Shown here one piece after another: positions 53,413 through 62,312 of a stretch of DNA of 64,000 bases. Position numbers and translations under genes: made by a program. Below the pieces are notes generated by a model. It did no database searches. It was not told the DNA's origin and saw only the letters and a list, made by a program, of their open reading frames with translations. Positions within the stretch are counted from its first letter, which is position 1. Every line of letters starts with the position of its first letter. The DNA is from Argonema galeatum A003/A1 (lineage in GTDB: Bacteria > Cyanobacteriota > Cyanobacteriia > Cyanobacteriales > Aerosakkonemataceae), in assembly GCF_023333595.1 (NCBI RefSeq), contig NZ_JAIQZM010000028.1:1-64000 (forward strand). Direction: 5' to 3'.

Positions 53413-54333
53413 GTGGAGCTAAAACAGGTTATTATTGCACACAAGGCAGGCGATTCCCAAAGCAAGGTCTGGGCAGAAAGATGCGCTAAGGAACTCGAAC
53501 AGCGCAATTGTAAGGTTTTGATGGGGCCGAGCGGGCCAAAGGATAACCCCTACCCGGTTTTTTTGGCGTCATCTACACAATCGATCGATCTGGCGCTGGT
53601 ACTGGGGGGTGATGGTACGGCTTTATCAGCTGCACGGAATTTGGCTCCTGATGGGATTCCTATTTTGGCAGTGAATGTGGGGGGGCATCTAGGGTTTTTG
53701 ACCCAGCCTTTTGAGGAATTTAAAGATACGGAAAAGATTTGGGATCGGCTTCTGGAAGATCGCTACGCCGTTCAGCGGCGGATGATGTTGCAGGCGGGGG
53801 TATTTGAGGGAAATCACACGAATTTGGAGCCAGCGAGCGATCGCTTCCTCGCCCTCAATGAAATGTGCGTTAAACCTGCTTCAGCCGATCGAATGCTGAC
53901 CTCCATCTTGGAGATGGAAATTGACGGGGAGGTGGTCGATCAATACCAGGGAGATGGGTTAATTGTGGCGACACCTACGGGGTCTACCTGCTACACCGTT
54001 TCGGCTAATGGCCCGATTATCCACGATGGAATGCAGGCGATCGCAGTTACGCCAATCTGCCCCTTGAGTTTGTCCAGTCGTCCAATTATATTACCGTCTG
54101 GGTCAGTAGTTAGCATCTGGCCTTTGAGCGATTATGAACTCAGCACTAAACTCTGGATGGATGGCGTTATGGCAACCTCTATTTGGCCGGGACAGCGGGT
54201 GGATGTAAGGATGGCCGATTGTCAAGCTAAGTTTATTATCTTGCGGGATAACTACTCCTATTACCAAACCCTACGAGAAAAGCTGATGTGGGCAGGTACG
54301 AGAATTCACTATAACAACAATCACCGCAATTGA
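53413..54333 (+). CDS. nadK: NAD kinase
   Basis: 306 residues from a GTG with AAGGA just upstream. It has the family G-G-D-G-T motif (L-V-L-G-G-D-G-T-A-L), N-V-G-G-H-L-G-F-L-T, Y-Q-G-D-G-L-I-V-A-T-P-T-G-S-T and a P-I-C-P-L-S-L-S-S-R-P-I segment. The enzyme phosphorylates NAD to NADP in the cytoplasm. Its position behind ndhAIGE fits a pyridine-nucleotide theme, but 295 bp with a repeat separate the two. Confidence 0.95.
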   Translation: MELKQVIIAHKAGDSQSKVWAERCAKELEQRNCKVLMGPSGPKDNPYPVFLASSTQSIDLALVLGGDGTALSAARNLAPDGIPILAVNVGGHLGFLTQPFEEFKDTEKIWDRLLEDRYAVQRRMMLQAGVFEGNHTNLEPASDRFLALNEMCVKPASADRMLTSILEMEIDGEVVDQYQGDGLIVATPTGSTCYTVSANGPIIHDGMQAIAVTPICPLSLSSRPIILPSGSVVSIWPLSDYELSTKLWMDGVMATSIWPGQRVDVRMADCQAKFIILRDNYSYYQTLREKLMWAGTRIHYNNNHRN

Positions 54334-54427
54334 AATGGGGGCATGGGGATTCAGTTTTGAGTTTAAAAATTGGCTTCTCCCCCACTCTCCCACTCCCCCG
54401 CTCCCCCGCTCCCCCGCTCTCCCGCTC

Positions 54428-55093
54428 CTACGCTAGGGGCAAAGAGTTTTTGGCTTCCTCTGCCACTTGCTCTACCTCATCATCAGTCATTTTTTCCAGA
54501 ATAACGAGGGCTTCTGGGCTACCCAAGTGTTTGAGGGATTGGACTAACCGATAGCGGATTTGCCAATCTGGATGTGTGGCGTAGGGAGCAAGCAATGGAA
54601 CGGCACGCAAATCTCCCAATTCCCCAAAGGAACTGATGGCGGCGGTTTGAACTAGGTCAATGCTGGAACCGAGTGCTTCAGTGAGTAAGTCGAACGATCG
54701 CGGATCGCCCATTTCTCCCAAAGCAGCGACGATGCTCAGCTGGAGAAGCCATTCGGAAGTGTTGCGGTAGGCTTGTCGCAAATCTTCAAAAGCTTCTCCT
54801 AACTTTAGCGCCCCGATGGCATCTGCCGCTGCTGCTTGCACGTCTATTTCGGAGTCGTGCAGCAGGCTAGAGCGCAAAATTGACAAAGCTTTTTCTAAAT
54901 CCTGCTTACCCAGGGTATCCATTTGGCTGACGGCAGAATATCGAACGCGAGTATTCTTGTCCCCAATAGCAAGTTGAACCAGCTCAAAAGCGATCGCCGG
55001 TTCCAACTGACGCAGTTGGTTAAGTCCTCGCAAGCGATCGCTCACTTCCTCCGAACTTAGCAATTTTTTAACAGACTCAGGATTAATTGTCAT
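54428..55093 (-). CDS. nblB: HEAT-repeat protein, NblB-like (phycobilisome degradation)
   Basis: 221 residues built from about six HEAT/PBS-lyase helical repeats, e.g. D-V-Q-A-A-A-A-D-A-I-G-A-L, A-A-L-G-E-M-G-D-P-R-S-F and S-S-F-G-E-L-G-D-L-R-A-V. Overall length and the stretch Y-A-T-H-P-D-W-Q-I-R-Y-R match what I recall of NblB, a relative of the CpcE/CpcF bilin lyases needed for chromophore detachment when phycobilisomes are broken down under starvation. Another PBS-lyase HEAT-repeat protein cannot be excluded. It is on the same strand as the CBS-domain gene upstream, 33 bp apart, so they may be co-transcribed. Confidence 0.75.
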   Translation of the reverse strand: MTINPESVKKLLSSEEVSDRLRGLNQLRQLEPAIAFELVQLAIGDKNTRVRYSAVSQMDTLGKQDLEKALSILRSSLLHDSEIDVQAAAADAIGALKLGEAFEDLRQAYRNTSEWLLQLSIVAALGEMGDPRSFDLLTEALGSSIDLVQTAAISSFGELGDLRAVPLLAPYATHPDWQIRYRLVQSLKHLGSPEALVILEKMTDDEVEQVAEEAKNSLPLA

Positions 55094-55126
55094 TACTTAT
55101 TAATTCGCGTCGATGCTGACAGAAAA

Positions 55127-55594
55127 CTAATCTTGACTGGCTGCCATTTCCCGGATAATGTCCCCACGGGTGAGGATGCCTTGAACATGACCGCCATCAT
55201 CTATTACCGGCAAGCGGCGAACTTTTCGCTCGTGCATCAGTTGTGCAGCTTCCCGCAAGGACTTATCGGGATGGACAGTTGCTAGGGATTCCCCGGTCAT
55301 TAATTCCCCAACCGTTTGTCCTAAAGCTTTGTGGAGGTCGCGATCGTAACGACCGGGATTTTCTAAATAAATCACGGTATCGAGAATCATGATGTAAGCC
55401 GGAGGAGTCGCCCCGGTTTCCTGCCACAACAAATCGCTCTCGGAAATAACACCGACTAACTTGCCATCCCCATCAACCACAGGCAAACCGCTGATGCGGC
55501 GTTGGGCCAAAATCTTGATCGCCTCCTTGAGAGACGTTTCGGGCCGCACCGTGACGGGATCGCGGCTCATCACATCGGCAACTGTTTTGGGCAT
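55127..55594 (-). CDS. CBS-domain pair protein
   Basis: 155 residues made of two CBS domains (about 1-75 and 85-152). The segments I-S-G-L-P-V-V-D-G-D-G-K-L-V-G-V-I-S-E-S-D-L and V-R-R-L-P-V-I-D-D-G-G-H-V-Q-G-I-L-T-R-G-D-I are typical adenosyl-ligand binding halves. An insertion of about 25 residues lies between the two halves of domain one and the second domain. It likely senses AMP/ATP or a related ligand; the partner is unknown. Probably one unit with the nblB-like gene. Confidence 0.9.
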   Translation of the reverse strand: MPKTVADVMSRDPVTVRPETSLKEAIKILAQRRISGLPVVDGDGKLVGVISESDLLWQETGATPPAYIMILDTVIYLENPGRYDRDLHKALGQTVGELMTGESLATVHPDKSLREAAQLMHERKVRRLPVIDDGGHVQGILTRGDIIREMAASQD

Positions 55595-55744
55595 GATCGA
55601 CTGCTATCTCTGATTAATTCCCGGCTTCACTATTATTGTAGAAAATCATAGGATCAACGTATTGCGTTTAGATATTGTCATCCGTTATCGGTCGGTCAAA
55701 AGCGACTGACTAATGACTAATGACTAATGACTGGTGACTAATGA

Positions 55745-56803
55745 CTAATCACTAAATTCCGTTTCGCAGTAAGCTTGCAGTAGATGGAAGCAATTGGCGA
55801 TCGCTCCCAAATGGGCAATTTCGTAACCGTGGGTATTTTGGGTAGGGAAACTCAAACAAGCCGCACGCGCCACATGACCGAACTTCATGGCAATTGACGC
55901 ATCGGAACCAAATCCGCTCAATGTTGCCAATTGTAAGGGAATACCCAGTCGCTTTGCCACCATTCGGATGTTACCGTTGAGCGTTTCGTCGTATATCCCG
56001 TAGTTATCTTGGCAAAGCAGTACCGGCGCTTCCCCGTCTTCAATGGGATATTCGGTTGACAAAGGACAGATTTCCAGGGCGATCAAAGCTTCTAGACGCT
56101 GATTTTGGGTAAAGTACAAAGCGCCGATCGCACCTACTTCTTCTTTCGCCGAAGCTACCAGATAGGTATCGATCGCAGGTTGCTTTAAATTTTCCGCCAG
56201 TTCTAACAAAATTGCCACCGAAGCTTTGTTATCGAGGGTGTAACTGGCAATATAGTCTTTCAGCCGGATCGGTCGTTTGCGATGCTTACCTACCACTACG
56301 CGGGTTCCTGGCCTAATCCCTGCGGCTTCTAGTTCTTCGGCAGTGCATTTTGTTTCCACCCAAGCATCTTCCCAGCGCAACGGTTTCTCTTCCTGGTGGG
56401 CTTTTTGGGGAGACTCGTGGGAGACGTGGCGCGATCCGAATGAGAGAATACCGCTAATCGTTTGGTTGTCTCCCAAGAGATCGACGACCCCTTCGCCGTA
56501 AACCCAGGGAAACGCACCGCCCAGTTTTCGGACTTGCACTCGTCCAAAAGATTCTATGCTCTTGACAATTGCGCCAATTTCATCTTTGTGGGCAGTGATG
56601 GCTAGAGCCCTTGTAGAATCTTTACCGGGGATTAAAGCTAGAACATTCCCTGCCGCATCCAGCCAAGCTTTCACTCCCAGGGCGTTAAATCGACTCATCA
56701 ACAGCCGATCGATCTCGGCTTCAACACCGCTGGGAGAATGGTGCAGCACTAACTCTTCAATCGTATTGAACAGGCGATCGTAATTTAATAAATCCATTTG
56801 CAA
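55745..56803 (-). CDS. M42-family metallopeptidase
   Basis: 352 residues. Zinc-site motifs: I-T-A-H-K-D-E-I-G-A near residue 70, Y-T-L-D-N-K-A-S-V-A (bridging Asp), A-K-E-E-V-G-A-I-G-A (catalytic Glu pair), then E-I-C-P-L-S-T-E-Y-P and a late H-G-Y-E-I-A-H-L-G histidine. These are cytoplasmic aminopeptidases or cellulase-like M42 peptidases that form large tetrahedral complexes. No operon partner. Confidence 0.92.
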   Translation of the reverse strand: MQMDLLNYDRLFNTIEELVLHHSPSGVEAEIDRLLMSRFNALGVKAWLDAAGNVLALIPGKDSTRALAITAHKDEIGAIVKSIESFGRVQVRKLGGAFPWVYGEGVVDLLGDNQTISGILSFGSRHVSHESPQKAHQEEKPLRWEDAWVETKCTAEELEAAGIRPGTRVVVGKHRKRPIRLKDYIASYTLDNKASVAILLELAENLKQPAIDTYLVASAKEEVGAIGALYFTQNQRLEALIALEICPLSTEYPIEDGEAPVLLCQDNYGIYDETLNGNIRMVAKRLGIPLQLATLSGFGSDASIAMKFGHVARAACLSFPTQNTHGYEIAHLGAIANCFHLLQAYCETEFSD

Positions 56804-56897
56804 CTCAATAACACTATAGTTAGAGACTAGGGGCTAGGGGCTAGGGTCATATCATGTTCGGTAGCATCGGTTATCTAAAAAATTCCTGTTCTTATTC

Positions 56898-57077
56898 TTA
56901 TCTGCGTTCATCTGCGTACCCTGAACTATAAGTCAATTCCCGGTCTGGATCGGCTAGAATGCGATCGTGTATATCTTTGACTGTGGCACAACCAAGTTCC
57001 CAAATTATATTCAAAATCTCGGCTTCTAAAGGCCCTAATGAAATTTGCTTAGGGCGGTAGTTGGGTAGATCTGCCAT
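56898..57077 (-). pseudogene. BlaI/MecI/CopY-type repressor fragment
   Basis: From the ATG at 57077 (AAGG upstream) the first 52 residues match the N-terminal winged helix of BlaI-type repressors: L-G-P-L-E-A-E-I-L-N-I-I-W-E-L-G, T-V-K-D-I-H-D-R-I, E-L-T-Y-S-S. At T-Y-S-S, where relatives continue with T-V-x-T-V-L-x-R-L, the sequence changes to G-Y-A-D-E-R-R and stops. The junction lies in a dispersed repeat of the type CATCTGCG. The recognition helix and dimerisation part are missing, so it cannot act as a normal repressor. Confidence 0.8.
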
Positions 57078-57293
57078 GACACCTTCACTTTGTGCTAGTT
57101 GCAATATATTTTTTGGATCGTATTCAACTTAATCTTAGGTGTAGTCCTAAGTAGTTGATTGGGAATAAGTATCCTACTTATCCTACTTATCCTCCTTATT
57201 CTCCTTATTCTCTCTATTACCAAACTACTGAAAGTCGGTTACTCAGACAGGACTAAAGCTGCGTGTCATACTTAAATCAACTTGTAGGGTGCG

Positions 57294-57572
57294 TCAGACT
57301 TTCGTTATAGATTGATAGAATAAGGGTTTTGACAAAACAAGGCAAGAGATTAGAACCGAGAGTAAAGCCGATCGACGATTCCAGCGGTCTACAAAAGCGC
57401 CTGCGATCGGTAATAGTAAGATGCTTGGTAGAAAAGTGAATAGAGAAATGAGGGCGAATTCTGTGACTGAACCTGTTTTTTGATATACCCAAATACCTAG
57501 TGCAAAGCTGGTCAACCCAGAACCAATCAGCGAGACAAGTTGTCCAAACCAAATGAGAATAAAAACGCTCAT
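57294..57572 (-). pseudogene. MFS transporter N-terminal fragment
   Basis: 92 residues. The first about 80 match the N-terminal three helices of a macrolide-efflux-like MFS protein (L-I-W-F-G-Q-L-V-S-L-I-G-S-G, I-A-G-A-F-V-D-R-W-N-R-R). Full proteins have about 400 residues. The frame ends T-K-V-stop inside a GTGCGTCAGACTTTCGTT repeat (57283-57305 and beyond), a half copy of the 124-bp repeat family at 2382-2505. Confidence 0.85.
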
Positions 57573-57750
57573 AACCGATTTTAGATGTTATATTTGTGGG
57601 ATCGTCAAATTGTCTGTTGTCATCGTTGGTTAAATTTTTACCGCAGATGAAGACTCTGGAACGCAGATTAACGCAGATAAGAATAATCACCGGAATTTTT
57701 TAGGTAACTGATGCGTAAGGGTATGATATGAAGCATCAACAATGAACAAA

Positions 57751-58344
57751 CTATAAATTGTAGCGAGTATGCAGAAAGTATGTACCTAATAACATTAGCC
57801 AAATTGAGTCTAAAGCGATGCGTTTGCGTTCAGGCATTAGGGGAAGTTCATCCAGCAATGCGATCGCTGTTTTTTGGTCAAAGAATGGCACTGATTCCAT
57901 CGCTGAACTACGCAAGGAATCTTGAATCAATGAATAAAGCTGATTATTCGTTGTCAAAGAAGCTGGTGGAGCAGTAAAAGGCTGTTTTGGACGAGAGTAA
58001 ACTGTATCAGTTAAAAAAGGTCTAGCTGCTTCCCGTAGCACATATTTCTCCTTCATTTCCCGAATGAGTATTGAAATTGGCATCTGGCGTACCAACTCGA
58101 AAAGATGGTGATCTAGAAACGGCAAACGCACTTCTATGGCCTGTGCCATTTCTAAACGTTCGGCAAACAATATATAGTTTGGTAGAATTGATTTAGACCA
58201 CCAATAAAGCGACTGAATAATTGGCGATCTTCCTTCCATTTGACCAGTTACGTCGAACTGATTTAGAAAATTACCATAAACATCTCTATTTGCAAATTCG
58301 GATGCGTAATCAGGCGCAAGAACGAAGATGAAAAAAGGATCTGC
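57751..58344 (-). pseudogene. Asparagine synthetase (AsnB) C-terminal fragment
   Basis: About 190 in-frame residues, from an upstream stop at 58345-58347 to the stop at 57751. The last 160 match the end of the AsnB synthetase domain: M-A-Q-A-I-E-V-R-L-P-F-L-D-H-H-L-F-E, Y-V-L-R-E-A-A, S-R-P-K-Q-P-F-T-A-P. The glutaminase domain and the ATP pyrophosphatase loop are absent. No start codon fits the family. The fragment's 5' side abuts the inverted-repeat element at 58381. Confidence 0.85.
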
Positions 58345-58380
58345 TTACTGCTATTTCCTTTGCACGCAAACGGATGCGAA

Positions 58381-58576
58381 GGCTCTTCCGTACTTAGTGT
58401 GCCAAATTATTAGTTTTCTGGTGCCTTACACCTTAGCTGGCTGGGATTTCAAAGCGATCGTCCCCAAAGCCGCATACCATAGAGCAAGCTAATGGTGGAA
58501 ATAATCTCAAAGCCTTACCTAGCAAAGTCTTGAGGATAAATTTAAGTTAATTTAGCACACTAAGTACGGAAGAGCC
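58381..58576. mobile_element. 196-bp element with 22-bp terminal inverted repeats (MITE-like)
   Basis: GGCTCTTCCGTACTTAGTGT and two further bases (58381-58402) recur as an exact inverted copy at 58555-58576. No coding frame. The ends begin GGCTCTTC, which recalls ISL3-type termini, but this is only a resemblance. The flanking eight bases do not form a target-site duplication, so one flank has been rearranged or the element did not insert by that route. Confidence 0.7.
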
Positions 58577-58656
58577 AAGTTTGACAGCTTGTCGTTTGAC
58601 GCCAGCGACAGATCGACTCAGAATAAGGGCTGTAGCGGCGCTTTCTGCACGGTCTG

Positions 58657-59399
58657 ATGTCAAAAATGTTTTGGAAGGCTTTCAAACTAAATTTAGCTAT
58701 TCTGGGTAGCACCTGGCTTTTGTCTTGCTCAGCGAAAGTTCAAACCGCGATCGCACTTGAGTTAAATCTAGACCAAACAGATCTCCCTACGCAAGTTACT
58801 CAAATCCGCAGTTGTATAGCTATAATCCCGAACAGGCAAAAACTTTGTTGGCAGAGGCTGGGTGGAAGCCGGGAAAAGATGGAATTCTCCAGAAGAATGG
58901 CAAACCTTTCCAATTAACAATGATTGTTGATGGTGATGCTTTCCCGCAAGCTAAATCTATGGCGGAAGTAATTCAGGCGGAACTAAAAGAAATCGGTGTT
59001 GGTGTGGAGATCCGCTTGATTGACTCCGGTGCATGGAACGACGCCCTCATGAAGAAACAATTCGATCTGGCAATTAACCTTTCCTGGGGTTCTCCCTACG
59101 ATCCTCATTTAAGTTTAAAATCGATGTTTCATTCGAGCGACCAACCTGTCGAACATGGAGGGATTTACGCCAACCCCAAGTTGGATAAATTAATTGATAA
59201 TGTTCTGGTAACAAAAGATGAGAAACAACGGCAGACTCTTTATGGAGATATCCAGAAATTCATGGATGAAAATGTCGCCGTTATTCCTGTTGTTTACTCA
59301 AGTCGGGTTTATGCTGTCGGTAGCAACGTGAATGGCTTTCAATTAGCGGGAACTGAATATGAGTTAAACCTGGAAGGTGTGACGCTTCAGGGACGCTAA
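58657..59399 (+). pseudogene. Nickel/peptide ABC substrate-binding protein with internal deletion (NikA-like)
   Basis: 58657-about 58810 encodes a lipoprotein-type signal sequence (L-A-I-L-G-S-T-W-L-L-S-C) and the first mature residues. From about 58812, in another frame, 195 residues match the C-terminal third of an SBP_bac_5 protein: Y-N-P-E-Q-A-K-T-L-L-A-E-A-G-W, V-I-Q-A-E-L-K-E-I-G-V, I-N-L-S-W-G-S-P-Y-D-P-H. About 270 residues in the middle are missing, and the join shifts the frame. The two parts together are a decayed solute-binding gene. NikA rather than peptide specificity is suggested by the S-W-G-S-P-Y-D-P-H block and the cobalamin genes nearby. Confidence 0.8.
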
Positions 59400-59404
59400 C
59401 CAAT

Positions 59405-59662
59405 TTGGGATTTCGGATTATCATAGCCACAGTCAGATATGTGAGGACAACTTTGCTAGAAGACGAACGGGTGTTATTGCAACAGAATGAGATTGAGGCG
59501 ATCGTCAGCAAAAACAGTGGTGGTGATGCCACCTACGCCACTGTTTTTGCCGCACGAGAGTTAGGATTACCTGTGGTGATGGTGCAGCGTCCACCCGTCC
59601 CTGATGGGGAAAAAGTTGCGGATGTAGAAAGCACCATCTCCTGGCTCAGAAATAGGTTTTGA
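59405..59662 (+). pseudogene. Precorrin-6A/cobalt-precorrin-6A reductase C-terminal fragment (CbiJ/CobK)
   Basis: Only about the last 65 residues of the frame look real: I-V-S-K-N-S-G-G-D-A-T-Y-A, A-A-R-E-L-G-L-P-V-V-M-V-Q-R-P-P, ending W-L-R-N-R-F. This is the conserved end of CbiJ/CobK; full proteins have about 250 residues. The upstream part has no match. The gene is convergent with cbiD, 51 bp apart. Confidence 0.75.
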
Positions 59663-59713
59663 CAACAGATGAACACAGATAAGAATAAAAACTGGATGCA
59701 ACCGGACAGGATA

Positions 59714-60826
59714 TCAATTAGTTGTGCTGTTGATTTTTTTTACTAACTTCAATCCCTCGATTAACTGAACAGCGATCGCATCTCGTGCAATGATTTTTCC
59801 TTGGCGATCGAACAAAACTGTACCTACTTTGAGTGGCACGTTGGCGTACTTCTGCACGAATGCTTGTGCTTTCTGAGAAATTGTGTTTGCCAACGCCTGA
59901 AATACTAGCTCGGCCAATTCCAGTTCAACTAAGATTTTATATGCAGCATCGGCAGTCTTTGCTGCTAAAACAGCTTCCACGTTTTGCAGACTGCTCCCAG
60001 CCCTAACAACGGCTGCACTGATAATTTCTAGTTTAGCATCTGCCAGATGACTAGACGTATTGAAAATACCACCTGCTAGTTTAATTAATTTTCCTTGATA
60101 ACCAAGCAGTAAGACAGATTCTGCACCGCGTAATGCGGCTTCCACTAATAGCGCCCCAATCCAGTTTCCAGTTTGCACGATCGCTGTTTCTGGAATGCTT
60201 AACCGTTGAGCAACCTGCATCCCATTACTACCAATGCAAAAGACTAAATCGGATTGATGTTGAACCTTCGCTTGTAAAATTTGACGAAATTCTTCTAAAT
60301 GTTCTTCGGCTGAAAGGGGTTGAGAAATTCCGCTTGTTCCGAGCAACGATAGCCCTTCCAAAATTCCAAAAGCCTCATTCGAGGTACGTTGAGCTAGTTG
60401 CCTCCCCTCTGGTATAATAATGGATACCGTGACAGTTCGATCGGGTGGAATCAAAGGTAATAAGTTCGCCTCAAACAAACGGCGAGCGTAACTGTAGATT
60501 GCCGATTCTCCCGATGCCGTTTTTCCCACTCCTTCTCCCCCTTCTAAAATAAGAGGTTCTGAGTTTCTTTGTTGCAGTTTTACCCATGCCCAGATTGGCG
60601 TGTTGCGGGTCAAGTCTAAATTATCTCCAGGGTCACTTATCGCGATCGCCAAAGCACTATCTACTTCCAATTGAGCAACTTGCTCAATTGGAATCGTTGC
60701 TTCACCCGGCATTAAGTCAATAGCGACTGATTGAAGGGTTTCAAGATTTCTAGTTTGCAAATGTAACAAAGCAGCTTTAGCAGCTGCCACGGCAAAAACT
60801 GGAAGAGTGTAACCTGTACGAGCCAT
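59714..60826 (-). CDS. cbiD: Cobalt-precorrin-5B (C1)-methyltransferase
   Basis: 370 residues, normal for CbiD. Motifs: the R-T-G-Y-T-L-P-V-F-A-V-A-A-A-K-A-A opening, L-E-G-G-E-G-V-G-K, I-P-E-G-R-Q-L-A-Q-R-T-S-N-E, G-I-L-E-G-L-S-L-L-G-T-S-G-I, and the later G-Y-Q-G-K-L-I-K-L-A-G-G-I. CbiD methylates C1 in the oxygen-independent (cobalt-early) cobalamin route. It is the only gene between 56.9 and 62.2 kb that looks whole. Other cbi genes are not in the window. Confidence 0.92.
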   Translation of the reverse strand: MARTGYTLPVFAVAAAKAALLHLQTRNLETLQSVAIDLMPGEATIPIEQVAQLEVDSALAIAISDPGDNLDLTRNTPIWAWVKLQQRNSEPLILEGGEGVGKTASGESAIYSYARRLFEANLLPLIPPDRTVTVSIIIPEGRQLAQRTSNEAFGILEGLSLLGTSGISQPLSAEEHLEEFRQILQAKVQHQSDLVFCIGSNGMQVAQRLSIPETAIVQTGNWIGALLVEAALRGAESVLLLGYQGKLIKLAGGIFNTSSHLADAKLEIISAAVVRAGSSLQNVEAVLAAKTADAAYKILVELELAELVFQALANTISQKAQAFVQKYANVPLKVGTVLFDRQGKIIARDAIAVQLIEGLKLVKKINSTTN

Positions 60827-61348
60827 TGTTCGATCGAGAATTTGTAGTATGGATAGGGAGTAGGATGAATGCTGTCTCTATTCTCCATTCCCTATTCCCT
60901 ATTTTCCTATTAAAACAGCGCGGCAGAAATAACTTACCCGATCCCAAGTAGTTAAATGGCTGACACTCAAAGGATTTTTGAATGCGTGAATGCGTGACTT
61001 TTGCTTAGCGACGGATTAACGCACCGTATAAGATTGGCGATCGCACACCCGTAGTGCGATCGCCCGATCGAGCGATTGTCGTAAAGGTCGAGTCATAAAT
61101 TCCATATTTCTGACATCAAGGAATTACTTTATCTTCATCACACAGAGAAATAATTCGATTTACAAAAGCTTTTAGCTCTGGACAGGCTTGAATTGCAGAG
61201 AAGCTTTAGGTATTTGGTCAAGCCAGATTGGCGCATGAAACACTCTGCATCGTTTAGATTGGCGCGGTATAACTTCATTGTTAGTTTGCCTAATCTCTCA
61301 GCGAACAGTAAGATACACAACCGATATTTTGATTTGGTATAGTGAAAC
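60827..61348. other. Spacer between cbiD and the nikB remnant
   Basis: 522 bp. It holds simple repeats and two GCGATCGC-type clusters (around 61039-61076). A 70-codon frame at 61138-61350 (minus) shows no family feature, so I do not call it. No tRNA or terminator seen. Confidence 0.6.
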
Positions 61349-61504
61349 ATGGTTATATTCTTGCTAAAGCGTTTGGTTGGATCGGTGGCGGTACTGGTAG
61401 CAACAAGTATGCTAGCTTTTTTCTTAATCTACCTAACACCGGGAGATCCAGCAGTAATGATTTTGCGATCGCGCATAGGCCGTTTGCCATTGGGCAAGGA
61501 CTAA
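61349..61504 (+). pseudogene. NikB/DppB-type ABC permease N-terminal fragment
   Basis: From the ATG at 61349, 51 residues are the textbook start of this permease family: F-L-L-K-R-L-V-G-S-V-A-V-L, F-F-L-I-Y-L-T-P-G-D-P-A. Full proteins have over 300 residues. It stops at TAA 61502-61504, where the sequence passes directly into nikC-like sequence in another frame. Confidence 0.85.
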
Positions 61505-61538
61505 TGTTATTTCGTTTGTTGGTATTCTGCTGGCGCTG

Positions 61539-62195
61539 TTGATGGTAATTGTCAGCTTTCTGGCTCCCGTGCTAGCCCCTTACGATCCAACTATTCAAGA
61601 TCTCAATATCGGGCTGAGTGTCCCCAGTTGGGAACATCTACTGGGTACAGACCAACTGGGTCGAGATATTCTGAGTCGGCTTTTGTGGGCGGGACTCAGT
61701 ACGATCGCCCTCACTGCGATCGTACTGAGTCTAAGCTTAATGCTCGGTGGGGGAATAGGTATGTGCGCTGGTTACTTTGGCGGATTTGTTGATGAGGTTT
61801 TTATGCGCTTGGTGGACTTGTTTCTTTCCCTACCGAAACAAATCCTCGCACTAGCTTTGGTTGGAACTTTAGGTTCGGGATTTCCCAATTTAGTCTTAGC
61901 GCTTACAGTAGGTTGGTGGCCTACTTATGCGCGGTTGGTGCGTAGCCAAGTCCTCGCCATTAAGACGAATGAGTTTATCGAAGCGGCTGAGGCTTTAGGG
62001 GGAAGACCGCTGCACATTATCCGAGTACACTTGCTCCCGGCGCTGGTGGGGCCAGTCCTAGTACAACTTAGCTTAGACGTGGGAGCAAGTGTGCTGGCGA
62101 TCGCCGGACTGAGCTTTCTGGGGTTGGGCATTCAGCCGCCGTCGCCGGAGTGGGGAACAATGCTTGTAGATGCATGTCCCGGCTTAAATTGGTAG
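61539..62195 (+). pseudogene. NikC/DppC-type ABC permease, both ends truncated
   Basis: 218 residues; in-frame similarity begins a little earlier (V-G-I-L-L-A-L-L, about 61510). Visible are F-L-A-P-V-L-A-P-Y-D-P, L-G-T-D-Q-L-G-R-D-I-L-S-R-L-L, the E-A-A-E-A-L-G-G EAA loop that contacts the ATPase, and P-S-P-E-W-G-T-M-L. After that motif relatives have another 40 or so residues with the last helix; here a different sequence and a stop follow. Without the last helix the protein is unlikely to work. Confidence 0.82.
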
Positions 62196-62312
62196 CCGCG
62201 CTGAGTGCTGTTATTTTAACTCACATTCCGCACCCTCAACTGTCACAAACTACCTAGATACTACCCCAACCATCAGCCATTATCGAAGCAATGCTTTCAG
62301 GAGGTAAGAATC

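Noticed and set aside
54334..54427. Continuation of the NAD kinase strand as a short gene (54330-54554)
   Set aside because: The frame translates simple CTCCCCCGCTC repeats and then runs antisense to the nblB-like gene.
61138..61350. 70-codon open frame on the minus strand between cbiD and the nikB remnant
   Set aside because: No recognisable motif, no convincing start signal, and it lies in a region of gene decay; chance ORF or an unidentifiable remnant.
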